From Spirochaetaceae bacterium (GTDB lineage Bacteria > Spirochaetota > Spirochaetia > Treponematales > Breznakiellaceae): a stretch of 6,266 nucleotides of DNA. Shown here in pieces: positions 1 to 5,840 of this stretch. How positions within the stretch are numbered: position 1 is the first letter of the stretch; each line of letters opens with the position of its first letter. Under the pieces are notes generated by a model. That model ran no database searches. It was not told where the DNA came from and was given only the letters and a program-made list of their open reading frames with translations. Location: the NCBI GenBank assembly GCA_031288215.1, contig JAITRV010000247.1:1-6266 (forward strand). The letters run 5' to 3'. Both the position numbers and the translations under genes were made by a program.

Positions 1-978
1 GAGGATATTGAGCGGGTAAGCAATACCTGGGGGAACTACCTGCTTCCCCTGGATTCCTATGTTGCCGCGTCCTACTCCACCACCGGGGGCAAGCCCTTTG
101 GGGAGGTGGTGAATAAGACCCTCCTGGACCTGGCCCGGCAGCTCGGGGGCGGTACGGTGAAGAACATCCCCTATCAGCCCTCGGCCTTTGTGACCATGTA
201 CAACAAGACGCTTTTTGAACAGGCGGGGATCGCCGCGGTTCCCACGACCTGGGCTGAGTTCCTGGAGGCATGCGCGAAACTCAAGGCTATCGGCGTGACG
301 GGGATCACCGTGGACGACGCCTATATGGCGGCCCTCTTCGGGTATACCATGGACCGCCTGGCGGGGGCCGACGCCACCCTGGCCATGGTGAGGAGCAACG
401 ACTTCTCCGGGCCCCCGGTGCTTGAATTCGCCCGGCTCTGGGAAAGCATGGCGAAAAACGGCTATATCAGCCCCAAGGCCGCCTCCAATATCTATCCCGC
501 CGGGCAGGTGGAAGAAATCGCCACCGGCAAGGTAGCCATGTACCTGAACGGCACCTGGCTTCCCAACGAGATCAAGGGCAACGCCTCCTCCATGCGGTGG
601 GGGGCTTTTGCCTGGCCCGCCATCGGCTCCAAGGGGGATGGGATCGAGGCGAACAACTTCGGTTCCCAGAGCTTCGGGATCAACAAGAACTCCAAACACC
701 CCGATGAGGCCTTCCGGTTTATCGTGTGGCTTACCACCGGGGAGTGGGACGCGGTCCTGGCGGAGGAGAGCATCGGCATTCCCATGGGGAACGATTCCCA
801 ATGGCCCGCAGCCCTGGCGGAGGCCAAGGCGGTGGTGGACGCCACCACCAAGCGGCTGCCCTGGGCGGTGGGTATGGAGGACAGTCCCGACATGAACGCC
901 AAGATCAAGGAAAATTTCGCAAAACTCGTGATGGGCGATTTGAGCGCGGACCAGTTTGCCGCGGCCATGGCGAGATAG
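1..978 (+). CDS. Extracellular solute-binding protein of a CUT1 sugar ABC transporter (5'-truncated by the window)
   Basis: This is the carbohydrate-binding protein of an ABC importer, expected to sit outside the cytoplasmic membrane and deliver a sugar or oligosaccharide to the two permeases encoded next. The frame is open from base 1, so the start and signal peptide lie upstream. 325 residues are visible, against roughly 400-450 usual for the family, so about 100 are missing. Family-typical stretches include LLPLDSY near the left edge, ATGKVAMYLNGTW around 517-558 (the hinge region seen in many binding proteins), a FGINKNSKHPDEAFRFIVWL-type helix around 673-732, and an LSADQF ending close to the TAG stop. 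The GTG at 106 is an internal codon, since coding similarity continues upstream of it. The substrate cannot be told from sequence. The family call is firm because two MalF/MalG-type permeases follow directly. Confidence 0.9.
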   Translation, partial: EDIERVSNTWGNYLLPLDSYVAASYSTTGGKPFGEVVNKTLLDLARQLGGGTVKNIPYQPSAFVTMYNKTLFEQAGIAAVPTTWAEFLEACAKLKAIGVTGITVDDAYMAALFGYTMDRLAGADATLAMVRSNDFSGPPVLEFARLWESMAKNGYISPKAASNIYPAGQVEEIATGKVAMYLNGTWLPNEIKGNASSMRWGAFAWPAIGSKGDGIEANNFGSQSFGINKNSKHPDEAFRFIVWLTTGEWDAVLAEESIGIPMGNDSQWPAALAEAKAVVDATTKRLPWAVGMEDSPDMNAKIKENFAKLVMGDLSADQFAAAMAR

Positions 979-991
979 CCGGCGTTGAGCG

Positions 992-1013
992 CCCCGCGGA
1001 TCATCCCGCGGGG
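992..1013 (+). promoter_or_regulatory. Intercistronic hairpin between binding-protein and permease genes
   Basis: CCCCGCGG (992-999) and CCGCGGGG (1006-1013) form a perfect 8-bp stem around a 6-base loop. A G-U pair and a short GAG/CTC extension (987-989 with 1016-1018) could lengthen it. It starts 13 bases after the binding-protein stop and no U-run follows, so it is a poor intrinsic terminator. By analogy with malE-malF type operons, such a hairpin may protect the upstream mRNA or cause partial read-through, so that more binding protein than permease is made. That role is inferred. Confidence 0.6.
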
Positions 1014-1064
1014 TTCTCATGCGGGAAACCCGGATCGGGGATCGTTTCCGGGGGGAGGGTAGGT

Positions 1065-1976
1065 ATGTTAAAGAATAACAGGAAGGTCATTATCACCTTT
1101 CTTGCGCCGGCGGTGTTGTGCTATTGTTTGGTTTTTCTATACCCCACCTTACGCACCCTGGTGATGAGTTTTTTTGCCGTGGAAAGCGTGTCTGATCCGG
1201 CGGCGGCGTGGGCCTTTGCGGGGTTGGGAAACTACCGGAAGCTCTTTACCACGCCGATCTTCATCCAGTCCTTAAAGAATATCGGCCGGATATGGTTTGC
1301 CGGGGGCTGCGCCGTGATGGCGGTCTCCCTGGTCTTTGCGGTGATCCTCACGGGGGATCTCCGGTTCTCCAAATTCTTCCGAAGCGCCATTTACCTGCCC
1401 AACGTGGTCAGCGCGGTGGCTATGGGAACCATGTGGATCAACTACGCCTACAATTCCGATTACGGCCTCCTCCACCGCGTCCTCGCCTTCCTGGGCTTTC
1501 AGGGGGCGAGTGCGACCCTGTGGACCGCCCCGGGGAACCTCTTCTGGAGTATGCTGGCCGCCTACTGTTTCGGGATGGTGGGCTACCACATGCTGATCTT
1601 CATCAGCGGCATTGAGCAGATCCCCCGGGATTACTTTGAGGCGGCCTACCTGGAGGGGGCTACGGTCTTTCAGCGTTTTATCCACGTGACGGCGCCCAAT
1701 ATGCGGGGGGTTATCCGCACGAATATCGTGATGTGGACGGTCTTTACCGTGGGCTTCTTTGTCTGGGGGCAGCTCTTCAGCCCGGTGAATCTCTCCAACG
1801 ACACCGTGGCCCCCATGAACTATATGTACGAACTGGTTTTCGGCTCCTCCTCTTCAGCGGCAACCGCCCGGGATTCGGGGGCGGGGGCGGCCATAGGGGT
1901 CATCCTGATGCTGATCGTGGTGGTGGTATTCCTGGCGACGAATTTCATCGTGAAAAACGATGATGCGGAAATTTAG
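1065..1976 (+). CDS. CUT1 sugar ABC transporter permease, MalF/UgpA-like
   Basis: This is one of two membrane-channel subunits of the sugar importer. The product is 303 residues. A hydrophobic segment at about residues 8-30 is followed by several more, including ones near residues 80-100 and 160-185 and a very hydrophobic C-terminal helix ending VVVVFLATNFIVK. The cytoplasmic EAA loop, which docks the ATPase, is at residues 192-199 (EAAYLEGA), with Glu where the family usually has Asp before the Gly. The frame is open well upstream, but the ATG at 1065 is chosen because GGAGG (1054-1058) sits 6 bases before it and the protein then begins like a normal permease (MLKNNRK then a membrane helix). 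The gene ends 10 bases before the next permease start, so the two are probably co-translated. The expected partner ATPase is not in the window. Confidence 0.92.
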   Translation: MLKNNRKVIITFLAPAVLCYCLVFLYPTLRTLVMSFFAVESVSDPAAAWAFAGLGNYRKLFTTPIFIQSLKNIGRIWFAGGCAVMAVSLVFAVILTGDLRFSKFFRSAIYLPNVVSAVAMGTMWINYAYNSDYGLLHRVLAFLGFQGASATLWTAPGNLFWSMLAAYCFGMVGYHMLIFISGIEQIPRDYFEAAYLEGATVFQRFIHVTAPNMRGVIRTNIVMWTVFTVGFFVWGQLFSPVNLSNDTVAPMNYMYELVFGSSSSAATARDSGAGAAIGVILMLIVVVVFLATNFIVKNDDAEI

Positions 1977-1986
1977 GGAAGGAAGT

Positions 1987-2829
1987 ATGATGACGTCAAA
2001 AAAAGTCCTTCCCTCGCTCATCGGCTACCTCCTGGTGGGGACCTGGGTGCTCTTTACCGTGGTGCTTATCGGCTGGGTTTTCTTTGCGTCCCTCTCGACC
2101 TCAAGCGAAATTTTTTCGGACCATCTGTTTAAATTCGAGACGGGGTTTCACCTTGAGAATTATGTAAAAGCCTGGAAGACCCAGCGGGTTTCGGTTTTTT
2201 TTATGAATTCCCTGGTTTACACGGTGGTTTCCTGTACCGCCATCATCCTCATCGCCGCCCCGGCGGCCTATACCCTGACCCGGTTCCGTTTCCCCGGCAG
2301 CGCCCTGATCCAGAATATGTTCGCCGCCGCCCTGGGGATTCCGGTGATCATGATCATCATGCCCCTCTTTGGCCTCGTGTCGGCGCTTCGTCTCACCAAC
2401 AACCGCTGGGTACTGATGTTCCTCTACACGGCGATGAACGTCCCCTTCGCGATCTTCTACCTTCTGGCCTTTTTCCGCAACTTGAGTTTCACCTATGAGG
2501 AGGCCGCGGCCATCGACGGCTGTTCCCCTATCAGGACCTTCTGGGTGATCATGCTTCCCCTGGTTCAGCCGGGTATTGTGACGGTGACGATCTTCAACTT
2601 TATCACTATCTGGAACGAGTATTTCATGTCCCTGATCTTCGCCAACAAAACCGCGGTCCGGCCGGTGGCGGTGGGGCTCTACTCCATGATCCAGTCCATG
2701 CGCTATACCGGGGACTGGGGGGGGATGTTCGCCGCGGTGGTGATTGTTTTTCTCCCCACCTTCCTGCTTTATCTTTTCCTCTCGGAGAAGATCATCGCCG
2801 GCGTCACGAGCGGCGCCATCAAGGGCTAG
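1987..2829 (+). CDS. CUT1 sugar ABC transporter permease, MalG/UgpE-like
   Basis: This is the second membrane subunit of the importer, expected to pair with the preceding permease. The 280-residue product shows about six hydrophobic segments, the first near residues 8-33. The EAA loop starts at Glu172 (EAAAIDGCSPIRTFW, followed by LPLVQP), which matches the family consensus well. The C-terminus GVTSGAIKG is the characteristic MalG-type ending. The start is a choice among in-frame ATGs at 1960, 1963, 1987 and 1990. 1987 or 1990 is preferred because the purine-rich AGGGAAGGAAG (1976-1985) lies directly upstream, while nothing like a ribosome binding site precedes 1960. With the 1960 start the gene would overlap the previous one by 17 bases. 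It is the last transporter gene here, and no ATPase or sugar-catabolic enzyme follows. Confidence 0.92.
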   Translation: MMTSKKVLPSLIGYLLVGTWVLFTVVLIGWVFFASLSTSSEIFSDHLFKFETGFHLENYVKAWKTQRVSVFFMNSLVYTVVSCTAIILIAAPAAYTLTRFRFPGSALIQNMFAAALGIPVIMIIMPLFGLVSALRLTNNRWVLMFLYTAMNVPFAIFYLLAFFRNLSFTYEEAAAIDGCSPIRTFWVIMLPLVQPGIVTVTIFNFITIWNEYFMSLIFANKTAVRPVAVGLYSMIQSMRYTGDWGGMFAAVVIVFLPTFLLYLFLSEKIIAGVTSGAIKG

Positions 2830-2840
2830 ACGGGCCCGTC
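2829..2840 (+). other. Palindrome at the end of the transporter operon
   Basis: GACGGGCCCGTC is a perfect 12-base palindrome that begins on the last base of the permease stop codon. A looser inverted pair, TCCGG (2851-2855) and CCGGA (2867-2871), follows. No U-tract follows either, so neither qualifies as a standard intrinsic terminator. The position suggests a role in 3'-end formation or mRNA protection, but that is only inference. Confidence 0.3.
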
Positions 2841-2842
2841 AG

Positions 2843-2856
2843 AAGGGGGGTCCGGG
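2843..2856 (+). repeat. 14-base repeat, copy 1 (AAGGGGGGTCCGGG)
   Basis: This sequence recurs exactly at 5802-5815. Both copies sit just after the stop codon of a gene (13 bases after the permease stop; overlapping the moaA stop). The second copy opens a much longer palindromic element, so this one may be a truncated or decayed member of the same dispersed intergenic family. Chance is possible because the string is low in complexity. Confidence 0.4.
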
Positions 2857-2857
2857 C

Positions 2858-2886
2858 TTTACGCTGTCCGGAATGTATAGTATACT
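2858..2886 (+). promoter_or_regulatory. Candidate sigma70-type promoter upstream of the small ORF and NYN gene
   Basis: TTTACG (2858-2863) and TATACT (2881-2886) are separated by 17 bases. The -10 matches the consensus at five of six positions and the -35 at four of six. The -10 overlaps the palindrome AGTATACT (2879-2886). Transcription would begin near 2893, only about 13 bases before the ATG at 2906, so the small ORF would have a very short leader. It is the only good promoter-like pair I see between the transporter operon and the NYN gene. Confidence 0.45.
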
Positions 2887-2905
2887 TGGTATATGGAAGG
2901 TGTGC

Positions 2906-3088
2906 ATGAAAATAAGTAAAAAATTATTTTCCGGGATCATCGCCGGTGTAACCGGGGCGGTTCCAAACCGCGCTTCAGGAGTAAAAAAGAGCAGGACAGA
3001 TCCTCCGGCCGGCGGAACGGCGCGTTTCGGGAGCGGGAATACGGCTGCGTCGCGGATCGGGCGGTTGCTTTTAACGCCTCATGACTAA
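2906..3088 (+). CDS. Possible small secreted or leader protein, 60 residues, function unknown
   Basis: I do not recognise this protein. The case for translation is local. GGAAGG (2895-2900) lies 5 bases before the ATG, a promoter-like pair sits just upstream, and the first 20 residues (MKISKKLFSGIIAGVTGAVP) look like a signal peptide: a Lys-rich start, a hydrophobic core and a small-residue end. The remaining 40 residues are Arg/Gly/Ser/Thr-rich with no motif and may be non-coding sequence read by chance. The stop (3086-3088) overlaps the ribosome binding site of the NYN gene, so translation of this ORF could couple to that gene. Alternatives are the stump of a lost exported protein or a chance ORF in a 270-base spacer. 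A 6-bp hairpin (GCGGTT at 2957-2962, AACCGC at 2966-2971) lies inside it. Confidence 0.33.
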   Translation: MKISKKLFSGIIAGVTGAVPNRASGVKKSRTDPPAGGTARFGSGNTAASRIGRLLLTPHD

Positions 3089-3091
3089 GGA
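3087..3091 (+). promoter_or_regulatory. Ribosome binding site that decides the NYN gene start
   Basis: AAGGA (3087-3091), within the purine stretch AAGGAAAGA, lies 10 bases before the ATG at 3102. The in-frame ATG at 3081 has only a pyrimidine-rich stretch before it, and this site would lie inside its coding sequence. The site overlaps the stop of the small upstream ORF. Confidence 0.55.
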
Positions 3092-3101
3092 AAGACAAGA
3101 A

Positions 3102-4043
3102 ATGGACAGGAAGACCCAAAACATCGTGCGTATAGGAATATTCTATGACGGATATTATTTTTATAAAGTAAGCAACTATTATAAATACGAACATAAAAGG
3201 AAGGCCCGGATCAGCATTTCCGGGCTGCACGATTTTATCCGCCGGGAGATTGCGTCGATCATGCAAATCGAAGACATCCGGCATTGTCAAATAATCGACG
3301 CCCATTATTTTAAGGGCCGTTCCTCGGTTAAAGAAATGGGGGAAAAGGTCCAGAGCGAACGGATATTTGAGGATATCCTCATGCGGGAGAATATCGTCAA
3401 CCACTACCTTCCGCTGCGGATGGGGGAGAATAACACCTGGCAGGAAAAGGGGATTGACGTCTGGCTTGCCCTGGAAGCCTATGAACTGGCAATTTACAAG
3501 CGCTTTGATATGTTGGTCCTGGTCGCCGGCGACGGGGATTATGTACCCCTGGTGCGGAAGCTGAATACCCTGGGAACCCAGGTCATGCTGATCTGTTGGG
3601 ACTACAGCTATTATAACGAAAACGGAACCACCGCCGAAACCCGGACCTCCCGTCAGTTATTGGAAGAGGTGCTGTATCCGGTGGTCATGAACGAACGGAT
3701 CGACAAACAACCCACGGCGGACAGTATCAACGATCTCTTTGTCAAAGAAAAGAAGGATCCTTCCTCCCAGAGTATCGGCAATATCCTTTCCGCGAAAACG
3801 GCGGCGCCCGTGGAGGAAGATGGTATCACCTCCACCATATTCAGCATAAAAGACGGTTTCGGATTTATAAAGGATGAAGAAAACAACAACGTTTTCTTCT
3901 ATTATAATACGGTTACCAATAGGGATTTTGACGAGTTGGAAGTGGGGATGAAGGTCTCCTATCTCCGGGAAGAGGACAGCGAACGGAGCAAGCGGGACGA
4001 AGCTCCCCGCTACCGGGCCTACAAAGTATCGGTCCTGGAATGA
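3102..4043 (+). CDS. NYN (LabA/DUF88-like) domain protein with C-terminal cold-shock-like domain
   Basis: This is a probable cytoplasmic RNA-acting protein of 313 residues. The N-terminal half is an NYN domain of the PIN-like nuclease fold. Asp16 sits in the first strand (GIFYDGYYF), Asp119 in KGIDVWLALEA, and Asp144/Asp146 in VAGDGDYVPLV, so the acidic metal-binding set looks intact. A polar linker covers about residues 195-238. Residues 240-313 resemble a cold-shock/OB-fold RNA-binding domain, with an RNP1-like KDGFGFI (250-256) and an RNP2-like NVFFYY (263-268), where Tyr replaces the usual His of FFHYS. The likely role is RNA cleavage or binding, and the target is unknown. An in-frame ATG at 3081 would add 7 residues but lacks a ribosome binding site. 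Parts of the gene are far AT-richer than its neighbours (17 of 60 bases are G or C in 3121-3180). No obvious functional partner is adjacent. Confidence 0.85.
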   Translation: MDRKTQNIVRIGIFYDGYYFYKVSNYYKYEHKRKARISISGLHDFIRREIASIMQIEDIRHCQIIDAHYFKGRSSVKEMGEKVQSERIFEDILMRENIVNHYLPLRMGENNTWQEKGIDVWLALEAYELAIYKRFDMLVLVAGDGDYVPLVRKLNTLGTQVMLICWDYSYYNENGTTAETRTSRQLLEEVLYPVVMNERIDKQPTADSINDLFVKEKKDPSSQSIGNILSAKTAAPVEEDGITSTIFSIKDGFGFIKDEENNNVFFYYNTVTNRDFDELEVGMKVSYLREEDSERSKRDEAPRYRAYKVSVLE

Positions 4044-4076
4044 GGCCGGCGGCCTGGGGGCTCCCCGATCCCGGCC
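4044..4076 (+). terminator. GC-rich inverted repeats after the NYN gene, possible transcription end
   Basis: GGCCGG (4044-4049) can pair with CCGGCC (4071-4076), enclosing a smaller GGGG/CCCC hairpin (4056-4059 with 4063-4066). The element starts right after the stop codon. No U-run follows immediately. The nearest is a six-T run at 4110-4115, behind a weak 4-bp stem (CCGT 4099-4102, ACGG 4106-4109). Some transcription end is expected because a new promoter follows, but the exact site is uncertain. Confidence 0.3.
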
Positions 4077-4152
4077 GGCTCCGGCACGGACCTTCCCCCC
4101 GTTTCACGGTTTTTTCCGGGCCTATAACGAATATTTTTTGATAACAATTCAC

Positions 4153-4181
4153 TTGCAAAAAAACGGAGGGGGGTGTATACT
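4153..4181 (+). promoter_or_regulatory. Strong candidate sigma70-type promoter for the moaCA operon
   Basis: TTGCAA (4153-4158) and TATACT (4176-4181) are exactly 17 bases apart, each close to the housekeeping consensus. An AT-rich stretch (4126-4150) just upstream could act as an UP element. The spacer holds an A-run followed by GGAGGGGGG (4165-4173), which is unusual. Transcription should start near 4188, giving a leader of about 47 bases before moaC. That is too short for a molybdenum-cofactor riboswitch. Confidence 0.7.
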
Positions 4182-4234
4182 GTATTCCGGCAGGGGCGCC
4201 GGGGGATTGATACGATAGGTATGGAAAAGAAGCG

Positions 4235-4786
4235 ATGGAATTGACTCATTTTGACCGCCGGGGAAACGCGGCGATGGTGGATGTTTCCGCCAAGGATATA
4301 ACGGAACGGACGGCCCGGGCCGGGGGGACCATCTCCCTGGGGGAGGAAACCCTTCGGGTGGTTCAGGAGGGAAGGGCTCAAAAGGGGGATGTGCTGGGCG
4401 TGGCCCGGCTGGCGGGGATCATGGCCGCTAAACGGACCGCGGAACTGATCCCCCTGTGCCATCCCCTGATCTTCGATACCTGTACCGTTGACTTTGACAT
4501 CCGGGATGATCCCCCCCGGATCGAGGCGGTATGCCGGGTAAAGCTCTCGGGTAAAACCGGGGCGGAGATGGAGGCCCTGACCGGCGTCTCGGTGGCGCTC
4601 CTCACGATTTATGACATGTGTAAGGCCATGGACCGGGGTATGGTCATGGGGAATATCCGGCTTCTGGAGAAATCCGGGGGCAAGAGCGGGCACTTCCTCC
4701 GGGATGACGGGCCCTGCGGGGGACCGGCTGAACGGCACGGGGGGGAACCGGGTGAGGGACCGGCGATACGGGGAGGAACCGGGTGA
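4235..4786 (+). CDS. moaC: Cyclic pyranopterin monophosphate synthase MoaC
   Basis: MoaC converts 3',8-cyclo-7,8-dihydro-GTP, made by MoaA, to cyclic pyranopterin monophosphate, the first stable intermediate of molybdenum-cofactor synthesis. The family signatures are clear: MVDVSAKDITERTARAGG (14-31), KGDVLGVARLAGI (50-62), AAKRT then LIPLCHPL (64-78), GKTGAEMEALTGVSVALLTI (106-125) and KSGGKSG (146-152). Residues corresponding to the known active site are present: Lys50, His76, Glu111, Glu113, Asp127 and Lys130. The protein is 183 residues against about 160 usual. The extra tail after about residue 156 is rich in Gly, Pro, Glu and Arg, and its end falls in a tandem duplication. The ATG at 4235 has only a weak purine-rich AAAAGAAG before it, but similarity begins right after it. 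The stop overlaps the moaA start by four bases. It is probably transcribed from the promoter at 4153-4181. Confidence 0.95.
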   Translation: MELTHFDRRGNAAMVDVSAKDITERTARAGGTISLGEETLRVVQEGRAQKGDVLGVARLAGIMAAKRTAELIPLCHPLIFDTCTVDFDIRDDPPRIEAVCRVKLSGKTGAEMEALTGVSVALLTIYDMCKAMDRGMVMGNIRLLEKSGGKSGHFLRDDGPCGGPAERHGGEPGEGPAIRGGTG

Positions 4787-4805
4787 AGGAGCGGCAATAC
4801 CGGGA
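4744..4805 (+). repeat. Imperfect 31-base tandem duplication across the moaC-moaA junction
   Basis: Unit 1 (4744-4774) and unit 2 (4775-4805) align without gaps and match at 27 of 31 positions. Mismatches fall at 4756/4787, 4760/4791, 4765/4796 and 4770/4801. Both units start with GGAACCGGGTGA. In unit 2 the GTGA is the moaA start/moaC stop overlap. Because 31 is not a multiple of three, the GTGA of unit 1 lies in a different frame and stops neither gene. The copy places a GGAGG 6 bases before the real moaA start and encodes the end of the MoaC tail. Confidence 0.85.
4772..4776 (+). promoter_or_regulatory. Ribosome binding site for the moaA GTG start
   Basis: GGAGG is 6 bases before the GTG at 4783. 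It is inside moaC and spans the boundary between the two 31-base repeat units. It supports the GTG start and the GTGA overlap, an arrangement typical of translational coupling. Confidence 0.7.
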
Positions 4806-5802
4806 GGATGCCGGGGGAATTCGGGATTCCCAGGGGAGGCTCATCGATTACCTGCGGGTCTCGGTAACCGACCGTTGTAACCTGCGCTGCATCTACTGTA
4901 TGCCCGAGGAAGGGGTGGAATGGAGAGCCCATGAGGATATGCTTTCCTTTGAGGAACTGCTTCGGTGCTGCCGGGTGATGGCGGCCATGGGGATTCAGAA
5001 GATCAAGGTTACCGGGGGGGAACCCCTGGTGCGCCGGGGAACCGCGGGATTTATCGCCGCCCTCAAGGCCCTGCCGGGGATACGCCAGGTGACCTTGACC
5101 ACCAACGGCCTGCTCCTGGAGGGGGAACTGGAGGGCCTGCGGGCGGCGGGGCTGGACGGGGTAAACATCAGCCTGGACAGCCTGGAGGGGGAGACCTTCC
5201 GCCGTATTACCCGCCGGGATGGCCATGAGGGGATCCTCCGGGTCATCCGGCGGGCGGCGGCCGCGGGGCTGCTGGTCAAGGTAAACTGCGTGCCCCTGCG
5301 GGGGATCAACGATCACGAACTTGCCGCCATTGCCGGCCTGGCCCGGGAGGAGGTTGCGGCGGTGCGCTTTATCGAACTGATGCCCCTGGGAAAGGCCTTT
5401 TCCTACGAACCCCTTACCGGGGAAGAGATCGCGGCGATCCTGGAGAGGCGCTACGGAAAACTGAACCCCTTTGCCGGAAAGCTGGGGAACGGGCCCGCCC
5501 GGTACTATTCCGCGGAGGGTTTTTCCGGGGTCATCGGCTTTATCAGCCCCCTGAGCCGCTGTTTTTGCGAGAGCTGCAACCGGTTCCGGCTGACCTCCCA
5601 GGGGGTTTTGAAACCCTGCCTTTCCAGCGGTATCGGCGTGGATCTCCGCGCCCCGCTCCGATCCGGCGCGGATGACGGCGTTCTGCGGGAGGCGGTGGCG
5701 GATGCCGCCGCCCGGAAACCGGCGCAGCATACCTTTTTGGCCCCCGCCGGAACGGAGGATGCGGAAAGCCGCCCCCGGGAAATGTTCCGCATCGGGGGAT
5801 AA
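4783..5802 (+). CDS. moaA: GTP 3',8-cyclase MoaA (radical SAM)
   Basis: MoaA is the radical S-adenosylmethionine enzyme that rearranges GTP to 3',8-cyclo-7,8-dihydro-GTP in the first step of molybdenum-cofactor synthesis; MoaC uses the product. The 339-residue length is normal for the family. The SAM-cluster motif CxxxCxxC is Cys32, Cys36 and Cys39 within TDRCNLRCIYCMP. TGGEP is at 77-81. The second, GTP-binding [4Fe-4S] cluster has Cys262, Cys265 and Cys279 (C-x2-C-x13-C). The protein ends in Gly-Gly (338-339), the conserved tail needed for activity in known MoaA proteins. All key residues are present, so the enzyme should be functional in an anaerobic or low-oxygen cytoplasm. The start is GTG, overlapping the moaC stop. 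A strongly structured GC-rich spacer and then a MOSC gene follow. Confidence 0.96.
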   Translation: MKERQYREDAGGIRDSQGRLIDYLRVSVTDRCNLRCIYCMPEEGVEWRAHEDMLSFEELLRCCRVMAAMGIQKIKVTGGEPLVRRGTAGFIAALKALPGIRQVTLTTNGLLLEGELEGLRAAGLDGVNISLDSLEGETFRRITRRDGHEGILRVIRRAAAAGLLVKVNCVPLRGINDHELAAIAGLAREEVAAVRFIELMPLGKAFSYEPLTGEEIAAILERRYGKLNPFAGKLGNGPARYYSAEGFSGVIGFISPLSRCFCESCNRFRLTSQGVLKPCLSSGIGVDLRAPLRSGADDGVLREAVADAAARKPAQHTFLAPAGTEDAESRPREMFRIGG

Positions 5803-5831
5803 AGGGGGGTCCGGGGGGCCCCCGGCCCCCC
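5802..5831 (+). repeat. GC-rich palindromic intergenic element after moaA, containing copy 2 of the 14-base repeat
   Basis: Six G (5804-5809) pair with six C (5826-5831), CC (5811-5812) with GG (5824-5825), and GGGG (5813-5816) with CCCC (5820-5823). This makes about 12 G-C pairs with one bulged T (5810) and a 3-base loop. The first 14 bases are identical to 2843-2856. It looks like a REP-type dispersed palindrome, but family membership cannot be shown from this window alone. Confidence 0.6.
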
Positions 5832-5840
5832 GGCGGGGTT

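Noticed and set aside
726..1064. Upstream extension of the first permease to an ATG at 726
   Set aside because: The added 113 residues are the binding-protein gene read in another frame and are low-complexity Gly/Arg/His. The ATG at 1065 has a good ribosome binding site and gives a normal permease N-terminus.
2951..2980. Possible tRNA fragment suggested by the GGTTCCAAACC sequence
   Set aside because: It is explained by a simple 6-bp hairpin. No acceptor, D or anticodon arms can be drawn around it on either strand.
2937..3404. 155-codon minus-strand frame opposite the NYN gene start
   Set aside because: It overlaps the conserved NYN catalytic region in antisense, has no clear start signals and no recognisable domain.
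4139..4152. Similarity to the lac operator (GATAACAATTCAC)
   Set aside because: Only one half resembles the operator, there is no symmetric partner and no LacI-type gene or sugar gene downstream. It is better read as AT-rich sequence upstream of the moaC promoter.
4182..4234. Molybdenum-cofactor riboswitch in the moaC leader
   Set aside because: The predicted leader is only about 47 bases, too short for the known Moco riboswitch fold, and I see no matching helices.
4221..4244. Seven-codon ORF (MEKKRWN) overlapping the moaC start
   Set aside because: It has no ribosome binding site beyond a weak AGG, is very short, and its overlap with moaC is easily explained by chance.
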